64,000 bases of DNA from Sulfuriferula plumbiphila. Its GTDB lineage: Bacteria; Pseudomonadota; Gammaproteobacteria; Burkholderiales; Sulfuriferulaceae. The stretch is taken from assembly GCF_009938015.1 (NCBI RefSeq), contig NZ_AP021884.1, positions 2,668,585-2,732,584 of the forward strand, read 5' to 3'. The notes under the pieces were generated by a model. The model was not told the DNA's origin, ran no database searches, and worked only from the letters and a program-made list of their open reading frames with translations. The position numbers and the translations under genes were made by a program. The stretch's first letter is position 1; every line of letters begins with the position of its first letter. Shown in pieces: positions 8,957 to 18,211 of the stretch.

Positions 8957-9796
8957 ATGCAAATCATCCACACGATCGCAGACCTGCGCCGCTGGCGCGC
9001 CGACCACGCCGACCTGGCCCTCGTCCCCACCATGGGCAATCTGCATGCAGGCCACCTCGCCCTGGTGCGCCTGGCGCGGCAGCATGCTGCCCGGGTGGCT
9101 GTCAGCATCTTTGTGAATCCGCTGCAATTCGGCGCCAACGAGGATTTTTCGCGCTACCCGCGCACGCTGGCTCACGATTGCGAGCTATTACGCGAGGCCG
9201 GTGCCGATGTGGTTTTTGCTCCCGATACCGAAGAACTGTTCCCGCACCCGCAAAGCTATCACGTCGAGCCGCCCGCGCTGGCTAATGAACTGTGCGGCGC
9301 ATTCCGCCCCGGGCATTTCCGCGGCGTGGCGACCATCGTATTCAAGCTGTTCAACATTGCGCAGCCGCGTGTGGCACTGTTCGGACAAAAAGACTATCAG
9401 CAGCTGGCGATTATTCGCGGCATGGTCGCGGATTTGAATGTACCGGTGGACATCGTGGCAGGCGCGACCGTGCGCGCCGCCGACGGGCTGGCGCTGTCGT
9501 CGCGCAACGGCTTTCTGAATGAAGCGGAACGCGCCGAGGCACCGCGTCTGTATCAAACACTGAGTGCAATTCGCAACCGGCTGGCGGCCGGGGAGCGTGA
9601 TTTCGCAGCGCTGGAGCTGGCTGCGACCGCCACCCTCGCCGTTCATGGCTGGCGCGTGGATTACATTGCCATTCGTCGCCCCGCGCTCACCTTGCCGGAG
9701 CCCGGCGACACCGGCTTCGTCGTACTCGCCGCCGCGCATCTGGGCACCACACGGCTGATCGACAATGTCGAAGTCGGCGTCGCAGAAACTTTATAG
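8957..9796 (+). CDS. panC: Pantothenate synthetase
   Basis: PanC condenses pantoate and beta-alanine with ATP. The 279-residue protein contains [14 protein letters not shown] (the HIGH-like ATP site), FVNPLQFG, the [18 protein letters not shown] segment, FGQKDYQQL and the KMSKS-like ALSSRNGFL loop. I start at ATG 8957 ([13 protein letters not shown]). A TTG five codons upstream gives a longer frame without added homology. The 104-bp gap from panB holds a repeat, so panC may be slightly uncoupled from panB. Confidence 0.95.
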   Translation: MQIIHTIADLRRWRADHADLALVPTMGNLHAGHLALVRLARQHAARVAVSIFVNPLQFGANEDFSRYPRTLAHDCELLREAGADVVFAPDTEELFPHPQSYHVEPPALANELCGAFRPGHFRGVATIVFKLFNIAQPRVALFGQKDYQQLAIIRGMVADLNVPVDIVAGATVRAADGLALSSRNGFLNEAERAEAPRLYQTLSAIRNRLAAGERDFAALELAATATLAVHGWRVDYIAIRRPALTLPEPGDTGFVVLAAAHLGTTRLIDNVEVGVAETL

Positions 9797-9842
9797 TTTA
9801 TAATGGCGGCCTGATATTCGTTCCCCGAGCCAGGGCGAGACC

Positions 9843-10229
9843 ATGCAAAGAACCATGCTGAAATCCAAGTTGCACCGGGTGCGTGTCACCCAATCCGAGC
9901 TGCATTACGAGGGTTCCTGCGCCATCGACGACACCCTGCTGGAAGCCGCCGACATTCGCGAATACCAGCAAATTGACATCTACAACGTCACCAACGGTGA
10001 ACGCTTCACTACCTATGCGATTCGTGCCGAGCGCGATTCCGGCACCATTTCCGTCAACGGCGCCGCCGCGCACAAGGCCAAGCCCGGCGACCTGCTGATT
10101 ATCGCCAGCTACGCGGTGTACAACGAAATCGAGCTGCAAAAGTTCGCCCCGCAACTGGTGTATGTGGACGAGCACAATCGCATCATCGCCAGCCGCAGCC
10201 ATATCCCGGTGCAGGCCGCACAGGCCTGA
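9843..10229 (+). CDS. panD: Aspartate 1-decarboxylase, pyruvoyl-dependent
   Basis: This 128-residue proenzyme supplies beta-alanine for PanC. The self-cleavage site is visible in [10 protein letters not shown], where Gly-Ser scission creates the pyruvoyl group. KLHRVRVT, the YNVTNGERF stretch and NGAAAH complete the family pattern. The start may be MQRTMLKSK as given, or MLKSK four codons in. It is the last gene of the pantothenate run and is closed by a strong terminator 15 bp after the stop. Confidence 0.95.
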   Translation: MQRTMLKSKLHRVRVTQSELHYEGSCAIDDTLLEAADIREYQQIDIYNVTNGERFTTYAIRAERDSGTISVNGAAAHKAKPGDLLIIASYAVYNEIELQKFAPQLVYVDEHNRIIASRSHIPVQAAQA

Positions 10230-10244
10230 CAAAACGGCGCTACC

Positions 10245-10280
10245 AATGAAAAAGCCAGCTTGTGAGCTGGCTTTTTCATT
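10245..10280 (+). terminator. Strong bidirectional terminator after panD
   Basis: A long symmetrical hairpin (10245-10260 pairing with 10265-10280, loop TGTG) has a GC core AGCCAGCT flanked by A5 and T5 runs, so it can act in both directions. It separates panD from the integrated element. Confidence 0.93.
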
Positions 10281-10297
10281 TTGTCGCTACCCCCCGC

Positions 10298-10350
10298 GCC
10301 TGGAGGGGAACTCGAACCCCCACACTATTACCAGCAGCGGATTTTGAGTC
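10298..10350 (-). repeat. Decayed tRNA-Leu 3' half: outer attachment site of the element
   Basis: Aligned without gaps, these 53 bases match 46 of 53 positions of tRNA-Leu(CAA) at 15490-15542, from the anticodon stem-loop through the T-arm to the acceptor stem. The offset is 5192 bp. Five of the seven differences are in the variable arm. The terminal CCA is missing. Similarity stops sharply at 10350, which marks the crossover region. No gene is seen from here to 10613. Confidence 0.82.
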
Positions 10351-10613
10351 TCAGCCCATTCAGCTAGAAATCATCAGCATAGCAAGATAAACTTCCACAA
10401 AAGCAAATCCGTACACGCCCCCTAACCCACTGCCTGTGGGGGGTAATTCAGGATTGTAGAAGGATTATTCCCTAAAAACGAAGCTTCTCCAGCTATGGAA
10501 AATCATCGGACGGAAAGGAAAATTTCAGACTAAACGCCGGGGCAAATTCCCCGCATCCTGCACGACTACAGGTACCATTGAAGAATTCTCTCAATAAAAC
10601 AAAAAGGCTTTCC

Positions 10614-10943
10614 ATGAAGAAAATTGCAATTTTGCTGTTGACAGCAACCCTGGCAGCCTGTGCAACACCCTCTCAAGTCCAGGGCTACAGACCGGCGAAC
10701 TACGCTGGAGCACCTATGCAAATCAGTGGCGAATGGAATGAAGTCACAGGTGAAGTCATCATCTTCGTCAACGGCCAGCCAGCAGCAAAAGGTAAAGTAT
10801 CAACATGGACTGGCGATGGCGGTTTTTCTGGAGAGTATCAGGGGTACATTATTTCCGCGAATTGCCTAACCAAATATTACGCACACAAGAAACAATGTTC
10901 TGTTTCGGTCAACAATGAGCTGGCCGCAACGCTAATGTTTTAA
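10614..10943 (+). CDS. Small lipoprotein, cargo of the element
   Basis: This 109-residue protein starts with MKKIAILLLTATLAACATPS: a lipoprotein signal peptide with lipobox LAAC, so the mature chain begins at Cys18 and is lipid-anchored. The rest is a mostly beta-like sequence with NGQPAAKGKVSTWTGDGGFSG and a late Cys pair region (ISANCLTKYY, KKQCSVSV) that could form a disulfide. An upstream in-frame ATG at 10578 would add 12 residues without function. No family is recognised. It stands apart from the replication genes, next to the outer attachment site, as cargo often does. Base composition is more AT-rich than the flanking pan genes. Confidence 0.7.
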   Translation: MKKIAILLLTATLAACATPSQVQGYRPANYAGAPMQISGEWNEVTGEVIIFVNGQPAAKGKVSTWTGDGGFSGEYQGYIISANCLTKYYAHKKQCSVSVNNELAATLMF

Positions 10944-11059
10944 TGTGCAAATTTTCCGCGCCCTTCACCATGAGCAAGCACCCGTGATACCCTGCAAGAC
11001 AAGTATTGACGCGGTGATAACAAGGTCACAGCACACCAATTGACGCTATATGACACCAT

Positions 11060-11500
11060 ATGACTAATGACAATAAACAAGCTTATGTCCCACCCGAACA
11101 AGGTATAGGTGAGCGCATCCGAATGAAGCGCGCAGAGATCGAAGGCGGATTAAGTGTGGAAGACCTGAGCCGCGTTTGCAAAGAATTCGACCATGAGGAC
11201 AAGGGAATATCACGACTCGCACTATCACGGTATGAGGCTGGCAAATTCATGCCTGGAGCGCGTGAATTACGCATCCTATGCCATGCGCTAGGAGTATCCC
11301 CAAATTGGCTCTTATTTGGCTCAGAGTCCGCAAAGTGGCCTCCAGAAACCGAAGTGATGGTTACCGCACTAAGCTCCTGGGTCAAGGCACAGTCCAGCGA
11401 GGGGAAATTATGGGATATGTTTCTACCCCACAGCCCAGAAAATGACTTAATGCGCTCGGAACGAATTCGCAAAGCGATAGCCAAGAAGCCGAAGACCTGA
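11060..11500 (+). CDS. XRE-family helix-turn-helix regulator
   Basis: This 146-residue protein has a Cro/CI-like helix-turn-helix at about residues 15-80: IGERIRMKRAEIEGGLSVEDLSRV, then ISRLALSRYEAGKFMPGARELRILCHALGVSPNWLLFG, the classic SRYExG recognition-helix pattern. The C-terminal part (about 60 residues) is unassigned. It probably represses the element's rep promoter, which lies just downstream at 11594. The gene has its own terminator. Direct repeats ATATGAC at 11048 and 11058 overlap its start region and might be involved in autoregulation. Confidence 0.82.
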   Translation: MTNDNKQAYVPPEQGIGERIRMKRAEIEGGLSVEDLSRVCKEFDHEDKGISRLALSRYEAGKFMPGARELRILCHALGVSPNWLLFGSESAKWPPETEVMVTALSSWVKAQSSEGKLWDMFLPHSPENDLMRSERIRKAIAKKPKT

Positions 11501-11520
11501 CGCCGCAACTCTAAATCCCA

Positions 11521-11549
11521 AGCCCGGCCTATGTTGCCGGGCTTTTTTT
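11521..11549 (+). terminator. Terminator after the XRE gene
   Basis: An 8-bp perfect GC-rich stem (AGCCCGGC/GCCGGGCT), 7-nt loop and seven T residues. It separates the regulator from the replication operon. Confidence 0.92.
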
Positions 11550-11593
11550 GCGCCCCGAATATAACAATAATGAACTATTTGTTTACAAAAAGA

Positions 11594-11621
11594 TTGACAT
11601 TGTCCACAACCATATTAGAAT
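11594..11621 (+). promoter_or_regulatory. Sigma-70 promoter of the replication operon
   Basis: TTGACA at 11594-11599, 16-bp spacer, TAGAAT at 11616-11621, about 43 bases before the first ATG of the operon. This is the best match to the consensus in the element. Confidence 0.75.
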
Positions 11622-11632
11622 TGTTACTTAAT

Positions 11633-11645
11633 GACCGTTTTGGTC
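11633..11645. promoter_or_regulatory. Operator-like inverted repeat after the rep promoter
   Basis: GACC-GTTTT-GGTC forms a 4+4 inverted repeat around the expected transcription start of the replication operon. It is followed by a T5 run, so it could instead be a weak attenuator. A role as repressor site for the XRE or HTH protein is inferred from position only. Confidence 0.35.
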
Positions 11646-11663
11646 TTTTTGTGGTGATTAATT

Positions 11664-12311
11664 ATGGCTATCAAAACTCCCTCAATCCTCTCCCCTGAGG
11701 ACTATAACCAAGCCCAAGTCACACTTGGCCTGACCTATTCCGAGATTGCCAAGGACACTGGATTACCTCGGCAATACCTGAGCGAATATCGCGCCGGAAC
11801 TCGGAACCTTGTCCCCGAGCATCAACGCAAGTTGCGTAATTATTTCGAGGACAAGGGCATTGCATTTGAATCAGAAGAAGCGGCCAGCTCCGCCAGCCCT
11901 GACACTCCGCGATCATCTTTAGACGCCCCGCATCCATCCCTCGGCGTACAGCTCGTCACTGAGTATTTCTTCCCGATTGACAACCGCCTACCTGCCACAG
12001 CCATCGAAAGCTCGATGGACTTTATTGAAAACACCGATGAAAAGTTGATCGCCTTGGGCGCTTTGAAGCTGGAGCGGAATGAAGGTGTGTTCGGGCTTGG
12101 CGAAGATGAAGGCTTTGACGAAAAAACAGCCGAAGCCTTACAAGACGCAATCATGAACATGGCAGCCGGTTATCTGGTTTTCATGCTCACACGTGGAGGC
12201 TGGAGCAGCTTTATCTCTCCGATGAATCTTATCGCCGCTACCAACAGCATCAGCACCAAACCATCACCCTGCTGGAAAGCCTCGAAGCTGTCAGCGAAGA
12301 CGGCGAAGTAA
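11664..12311 (+). CDS. HTH protein upstream of Rep
   Basis: A 215-codon frame beginning MAIKTPSILSPEDYNQAQ. Residues 10-60 form a helix-turn-helix-like unit (YSEIAKDTGLPRQYLSEYRAGTRNL), resembling regulators found next to phage replication genes. The middle (about 95-165) is acidic and helical with unknown fold. The last 40 codons look artificial (NSISTKPSPCWKASKLSAKTAK). They overlap, in another frame, codons that read like the N-terminal region of gpA proteins. The true junction between this gene and rep is therefore unclear. Either the gene runs into rep by a frameshift at about 12120-12200, or its tail is simply read-through of old rep sequence. Confidence 0.65.
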   Translation: MAIKTPSILSPEDYNQAQVTLGLTYSEIAKDTGLPRQYLSEYRAGTRNLVPEHQRKLRNYFEDKGIAFESEEAASSASPDTPRSSLDAPHPSLGVQLVTEYFFPIDNRLPATAIESSMDFIENTDEKLIALGALKLERNEGVFGLGEDEGFDEKTAEALQDAIMNMAAGYLVFMLTRGGWSSFISPMNLIAATNSISTKPSPCWKASKLSAKTAK

Positions 12312-12316
12312 TCAGC

Positions 12317-13516
12317 ATGGGCGAACTTGCCGAACACAGCCTGAGCAATCCGGCCAACCGCCGCGCCCAGGTGATGACCATCATCAGTGGCACGGAACAG
12401 TACGCCATGCAAAACGGCTACATGGGCTTGTTTCTTACCATCACCTGCCCCAGCCGGATGCACGCCCGCAAGTCGCCCAGTGGCGAACTCAACCCCAAAT
12501 ACGATGGCACAAGCCCCAAGCGGGCAATGGGCTACATGCAAGGGAAAGTTTGGCAACCGGCGCGGACTGCATTGAGCAGGCTCGACGTAAAATATTTCGG
12601 AGTGCGCGTCACAGAACCGCACCACGACGGCACACCGCACAGTCACATGCTGGCATTCGTGAAACCTGAGCAAGCAGACACCCTCATCGACACACTGAGA
12701 AGCTACGCCATGCGAGAGTCACCCGACGAACCGGGAGCGGCTGAACATCGCTTCAAGGTCGAGATAATCGACCCTGCAAAGGGCAGCGCAGCAGCCTACG
12801 TCGCCAAATACATCGCCAAAAATTTGGATGGTCATCAAGTCGGAAATGATCTCGAGACGGACCAGCCCGCCAAATCAACGGCACCGCGTGCCGTGGCGTG
12901 GGGACGAATCTGGAATATTCGACAGTTTCAATTTTTCGGGATTCCGTCCATCACCAACTGGAACGAATTGCGGCGCATTAGAACGCTTCCAGCGAGCTAT
13001 GAAGAATCACTTGGCGCAGTGTGGAAAGCAGCAGATAGCGGCGATTGGGCAGGCTACATGGCCTTGCAAATGGACAAGAAAAAACGCCTCTCACCACTAT
13101 GGAAAGACGAAGAAAGCACCCGCTACCGGGGCGAGCTATCACGCCGTGTCGTGGGCTTAATTCTGCCCAATCCCGAAGCAGGGCAACCCGGACACCTCAT
13201 CACGCGGGACAAGAAATGGGTAGTGCAATTCAAGGACGGTAAACACCAGAAATCGGAATCGCACTACCCATTTCTTGTCCCGTGTGACGCCGTAAGGCCG
13301 GTTTTTTGCCCTCCTTGGACTCGTGTCAATAACTGTACGGGGGTTGAATTTAAAGGCTCTCCGGGGAATAGCCAGATGAATTTTGAAAGTCCTGACGAGA
13401 TCCCAATCCACTCCCCATGCAGGGACGAAGAAAACCCAAAAAAGACGGGGCGCGGCCACAAAAAAATATGGCCGCCTGTCGAAACAGGCGGCCAATACAA
13501 AGGTTATGACCGATGA
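12317..13516 (+). CDS. gpA-type replication endonuclease (rolling circle)
   Basis: This is a 399-codon Rep of the phage P2 gene A family. MGLFLTITCPSRMHA, the HUH metal site in EPHHDGTPHSHML and the paired catalytic tyrosines in AYVAKYIAKNLDG (YxxxY) are all present, so the nickase core seems intact. It would nick one strand at its origin and stay covalently bound while the strand is displaced. Family-like sequence (LEQLYLSDESYRR, TLLESLEAVSEDGEVIS) continues in frame upstream of ATG 12317 to about 12194 but has no ATG, GTG or TTG. The C-terminal 110 residues, beyond a 32-nt inverted repeat, do not look like the family and may be altered. Compared with P2 gpA (about 760 residues) it is much shorter. 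Confidence 0.82.
   Translation: MGELAEHSLSNPANRRAQVMTIISGTEQYAMQNGYMGLFLTITCPSRMHARKSPSGELNPKYDGTSPKRAMGYMQGKVWQPARTALSRLDVKYFGVRVTEPHHDGTPHSHMLAFVKPEQADTLIDTLRSYAMRESPDEPGAAEHRFKVEIIDPAKGSAAAYVAKYIAKNLDGHQVGNDLETDQPAKSTAPRAVAWGRIWNIRQFQFFGIPSITNWNELRRIRTLPASYEESLGAVWKAADSGDWAGYMALQMDKKKRLSPLWKDEESTRYRGELSRRVVGLILPNPEAGQPGHLITRDKKWVVQFKDGKHQKSESHYPFLVPCDAVRPVFCPPWTRVNNCTGVEFKGSPGNSQMNFESPDEIPIHSPCRDEENPKKTGRGHKKIWPPVETGGQYKGYDR
13200..13287. repeat. Long inverted repeat inside rep
   Basis: Arms 13200-13231 and 13256-13287 are reverse complements at 30 of 32 positions with a 24-nt spacer. The inner 22 bases (13205-13226) are perfect. It lies within the coding sequence of the replication endonuclease and could extrude as a cruciform or form a stable mRNA hairpin. 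In phage P2 the gpA-nicked origin is inside gene A, so an origin role is possible. Confidence 0.85.
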
Positions 13517-14190
13517 AGAATAGCACCACATCAAAAAAGCGTAAAGCCAAGGCCGCCGCTTGCCCGTCGAACCGGACATCGTGGGCATATTGGATGCAAG
13601 CCATTGAGCCGAAATCAGAGGCCATCAATCGCGCCTTTCCGGGCTACCACCCCCTGTGGGTGATGCAATCGCAGCGGATGAATGTCACTCCTGAACATTT
13701 CCTGTGGTTACGAAAGCACCTTCTGAATATCACTCAGCACCAGGCGGCAGCCTATCTGCGCGTAAGCGTAGCCACGGTCAGTGCATGGGAAAACGGCACA
13801 GAGTCCCTGCCGTTCATGGCGTTTGAATTGCTCCGGCTGGTCTACGAATCGACCGCCAACCGACTTTCTCACGCGCAGTGGGACGGCTGGTTCATCGGCA
13901 AGGATGGCGGCTTTGTGTGCCCCGATGTGGGCAGCCTGAGTATCACGCCGCAAGACTTCGGCGCGCTGCAATACACGAAGGCGGAACTCGAAACCCACCG
14001 TGCCGAAAATAACCGCTTGAGGGCAGCCATTGCCGCACAGATCGCAGAAAATAACAGCTTGCGTGAACTGTTTGTGAATCAAGGCATGGTCGATGAGCTG
14101 GAAAATATCCGCGACCGCATCGGCGAGTTATTCGGGCAACTCAATACCGCCAAAATATTCCAGATCAAACCATCAAGGAAAGCAGCATGA
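13513..14190 (+). CDS. Phage-type HTH protein (DUF3653-like)
   Basis: This 225-residue protein has a basic N-terminus (KKRKAKAAA), a helix-turn-helix at about 65-105 (FLWLRKHLLNITQHQAAAYLRVSVATVSAWENG), the WDGWFIGKDGGFVCPD motif that I associate with the phage family DUF3653, and a C-terminal coiled coil (about 160-210: AENNRLRAAIAAQIAENNSLREL). It starts in the ATGA that ends rep, so the two are translationally coupled. A role in regulating replication or excision is likely but not proven. Confidence 0.75.
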   Translation: MKNSTTSKKRKAKAAACPSNRTSWAYWMQAIEPKSEAINRAFPGYHPLWVMQSQRMNVTPEHFLWLRKHLLNITQHQAAAYLRVSVATVSAWENGTESLPFMAFELLRLVYESTANRLSHAQWDGWFIGKDGGFVCPDVGSLSITPQDFGALQYTKAELETHRAENNRLRAAIAAQIAENNSLRELFVNQGMVDELENIRDRIGELFGQLNTAKIFQIKPSRKAA

Positions 14191-14420
14191 CCCCAGGTAT
14201 GTTTCTCACCAGAGAAGAACTGTACGAACTCACCGGCTACAAACTCATCAGCAAACAGGCCGGATGGTTGAGGCGGAAAAACTGGCGCTTCGAGATAACT
14301 GCAAGTGGGCGCCCTATCGTCGCACGTTCCTATGTGGAAGCCATGCTAGGCGGCACGAAGCCCACCAAGGAAGAGGAACGATTCAAGCCCAACTATGACG
14401 CAATCAGACCGGGCAGATAA
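14187..14420 (+). CDS. DUF4224 excisionase-like protein
   Basis: This 77-residue protein begins MTPGMFLTREELYELTGYK and continues with GWLRRKNWRFEITASGRP, the DUF4224 winged-helix pattern seen directly upstream of many phage integrases. By size and place it is a recombination directionality factor or a DNA-binding partner of the integrase. It overlaps the previous gene by 4 bp (ATGA) and is 6 bp before the integrase. Confidence 0.8.
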   Translation: MTPGMFLTREELYELTGYKLISKQAGWLRRKNWRFEITASGRPIVARSYVEAMLGGTKPTKEEERFKPNYDAIRPGR

Positions 14421-14426
14421 TCCAGC

Positions 14427-15422
14427 ATGGGACGCAAGCGCAGCAAAAATCACAACCTTCCTCAGCATATGTCCATGAAGGGGAAAAGCTACTATCACGT
14501 CAGTAGCACGCCCCCGCGTAAGTGGACACCACTGGGCAGCGACATCAACCAAGCCCGCCTAAAATGGGCCGAGCTTGAATGCGAGGAAATCGACCCCCAG
14601 GACAAAACCTTTTCTGTCATCGTAGAGCGCTACAAACGCGAAGTGATGTGCCTGAAAAGCTACCGCACCCAAAAGGATAATTTGCAGGAAATCGCCAGGC
14701 TGGTGGCCGTCTTTGGTGAAGCGCCAATAGATGCAATCATGCCCGAACATGTACGGCGCTACATGGACATACGCGGCCAGACTGCCAAGATCAGGGCTAA
14801 TCGGGAAAAGGCGTTGCTGTCACACATTTACAATAAGGCCCGCGAATGGGGCTACACCCATGACGCCAACCCATGCGCCGGGGTCAAAGGATTCCGGGAA
14901 ACCGGCCGTGATCGGTACGTGGAAGAAGGCGAATTCAACGCTGTATGGGCCAAGGCAAGCTCGCCAGTACAGGATGCAATGGACATAGCCTATCTCACTG
15001 CCCAAAGGCCAGCAGACGTGCTTAAAATGAAGCGCGCCGACATACGCGAGGGCTATCTGTCAGTCACGCAAAACAAGACAGGGCAAAAGATGCGCGTCGA
15101 AATCGTCGGGGAACTCAAGGATGTAATCGATCGCATTCTGAACCGTGCTCGCCAGGCCACCGGGCTTTATCTAATCCAGAATGACAAAGGCCAGCCACTG
15201 AGTACAGACAGCTTGCGCGGCGGGTTTGAGCGCGCACGCGCGGCAGCCGGGGTCAATTTCCAGTTTCGGGATTTACGCGCCAAGGCTGCCACTGACCTGG
15301 AAGACCTGCACCACGCGCAGAAACTACTCGGGCACAGTAACCGCGAAATGACTGAGCATTACACCCGCAAACGCAAGGGTGAAACCGTCCAACCGGTGAA
15401 AGCAAAAAAACGGGAATTGTAG
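14427..15422 (+). CDS. int: Tyrosine-type site-specific integrase
   Basis: This 331-residue recombinase of the phage integrase family has an N-terminal arm-binding part (MGRKRSKNHNLPQHMSMKGKS), then a SAM-like core-binding region at about 60-155. In the catalytic domain I see Arg in TAQRPADVLKMK, Lys in NKTGQKMR, Arg in FRDLRAKAATD (first box residue of the usual HxxR replaced), His in LGHSNREMTEHY and nucleophile Tyr in EHYTRKRKGE. The gene reads toward and ends 63 bp from the 3' end of tRNA-Leu, the expected place for an integrase that uses the tRNA as attB. Confidence 0.93.
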   Translation: MGRKRSKNHNLPQHMSMKGKSYYHVSSTPPRKWTPLGSDINQARLKWAELECEEIDPQDKTFSVIVERYKREVMCLKSYRTQKDNLQEIARLVAVFGEAPIDAIMPEHVRRYMDIRGQTAKIRANREKALLSHIYNKAREWGYTHDANPCAGVKGFRETGRDRYVEEGEFNAVWAKASSPVQDAMDIAYLTAQRPADVLKMKRADIREGYLSVTQNKTGQKMRVEIVGELKDVIDRILNRARQATGLYLIQNDKGQPLSTDSLRGGFERARAAAGVNFQFRDLRAKAATDLEDLHHAQKLLGHSNREMTEHYTRKRKGETVQPVKAKKREL

Positions 15423-15485
15423 AAACTAGGGCGAAATTGTAGAAAGTCCGATTTTCCAGAAATTCCCAAAGACCGCGTATTTATT

Positions 15486-15572
15486 TGGTGCCGGGAGGGG
15501 GACTCGAACCCCCACAGTGTCACCACCGGCGGATTTTGAGTCCGCTGCGTCTACCGATTCCGCCATCCCGGC
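15486..15572 (-). tRNA. tRNA-Leu (anticodon CAA)
   Basis: The 87-nt minus-strand sequence folds as a class II tRNA. The acceptor stem is GCCGGGA/TCCCGGC with encoded ACCA, the D-arm holds GGCGGAATCGGTAGACGC, and the anticodon stem GCGGA/TCCGC has loop CTCAAAA (anticodon CAA, decodes UUG). A long variable arm and the T-loop TTCGAGT complete it. It is the intact attachment site of the element; integration on its 3' side kept the gene whole. Confidence 0.96.
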
Positions 15573-15645
15573 CAGGAGAGGTGAAACAAAGAGGGCGAAT
15601 TATCGTCGAAATGACCGCGGGCGGCAATGCTCAATGATGACAAGG

Positions 15646-15651
15646 TATAAT
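15646..15651 (+). promoter_or_regulatory. Probable -10 box of queA
   Basis: TATAAT lies 26 bases before the queA ATG, after the tRNA gene. The -35 region (GGCAAT at 17 bp) is poor. Confidence 0.4.
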
Positions 15652-15677
15652 CGCGCCTTGTTTTGAGCCATCCCTAT

Positions 15678-17808
<2,131 letters not shown>

Positions 17809-17838
17809 AATGCCCGGATTTATTGAAGGAGTAAAACC

Positions 17839-18162
17839 ATGCTGATTTCCAATGCCTTCGCTGCACCCGCAGCGTCCTCCCCTACCGACGCGCTGATGAG
17901 CTTTCTGCCGCTGGCGGTGATCGCGGTATTGTTTTTTTTCATGATTATCCGTCCGCAGATGAAACGCGCCAAAGACCAGCGCGCCATGCTTGAATCCCTG
18001 CAAAAAGGCGATGAAGTCATCACCAGCGGCGGCCAGGTGGGCAAAATCGTCAAAATCGGCGATCAGTTCGTCAGCCTGGAAATTGCCGATGGCGTGGTCA
18101 CCCACGTGCAAAAAGCCACCGTGCAAACCCTGCTGCCCAAAGGTACGATCAAGGGTCTGTAA
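17839..18162 (+). CDS. yajC: Preprotein translocase subunit YajC
   Basis: This 107-residue single-span inner membrane protein (hydrophobic segment about 20-38, ALMSFLPLAVIAVLFFFMI) is followed by IIRPQMKRAKDQ and the GDEVITSGGQVGKIV domain typical of YajC. It associates with SecDF at the Sec translocon. The RBS AAGGAG lies 8 bases before the ATG. It is 30 bp downstream of tgt and 49 bp upstream of secD, the standard order. Confidence 0.95.
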   Translation: MLISNAFAAPAASSPTDALMSFLPLAVIAVLFFFMIIRPQMKRAKDQRAMLESLQKGDEVITSGGQVGKIVKIGDQFVSLEIADGVVTHVQKATVQTLLPKGTIKGL

Positions 18163-18211
18163 TCCGCTGCACACATACCCATAACAGTTTGTCCTGATTG
18201 AAGGCCGTGCC

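Larger units (their letters stand above)
10298..15572. mobile_element. tRNA-Leu-integrated element with gpA-type Rep and tyrosine integrase
   Basis: About 5.2 kb lies between a partial tRNA-Leu copy and the intact tRNA-Leu(CAA) gene, with an integrase gene 63 bp from the tRNA 3' end. The gene order is lipoprotein, XRE regulator, HTH protein, gpA-like replication endonuclease, DUF3653-like HTH protein, DUF4224 excisionase-like protein, integrase. From the Rep onward the genes overlap by ATGA or are 6 bp apart, as in phage early operons. No head, tail, packaging, zot or conjugation gene is present. It could be a phage satellite, a relic of a P2- or filamentous-type phage reduced to its replication and integration module, or an autonomous integrative plasmid. 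Confidence 0.82.

Noticed and set aside
12121-12126. Six-A run as a programmed slippery site
   Set aside because: The heptamer is not in the zero frame for a classical -1 shift, and the residues reached by slippage look poor; kept only as a possibility in the findings.
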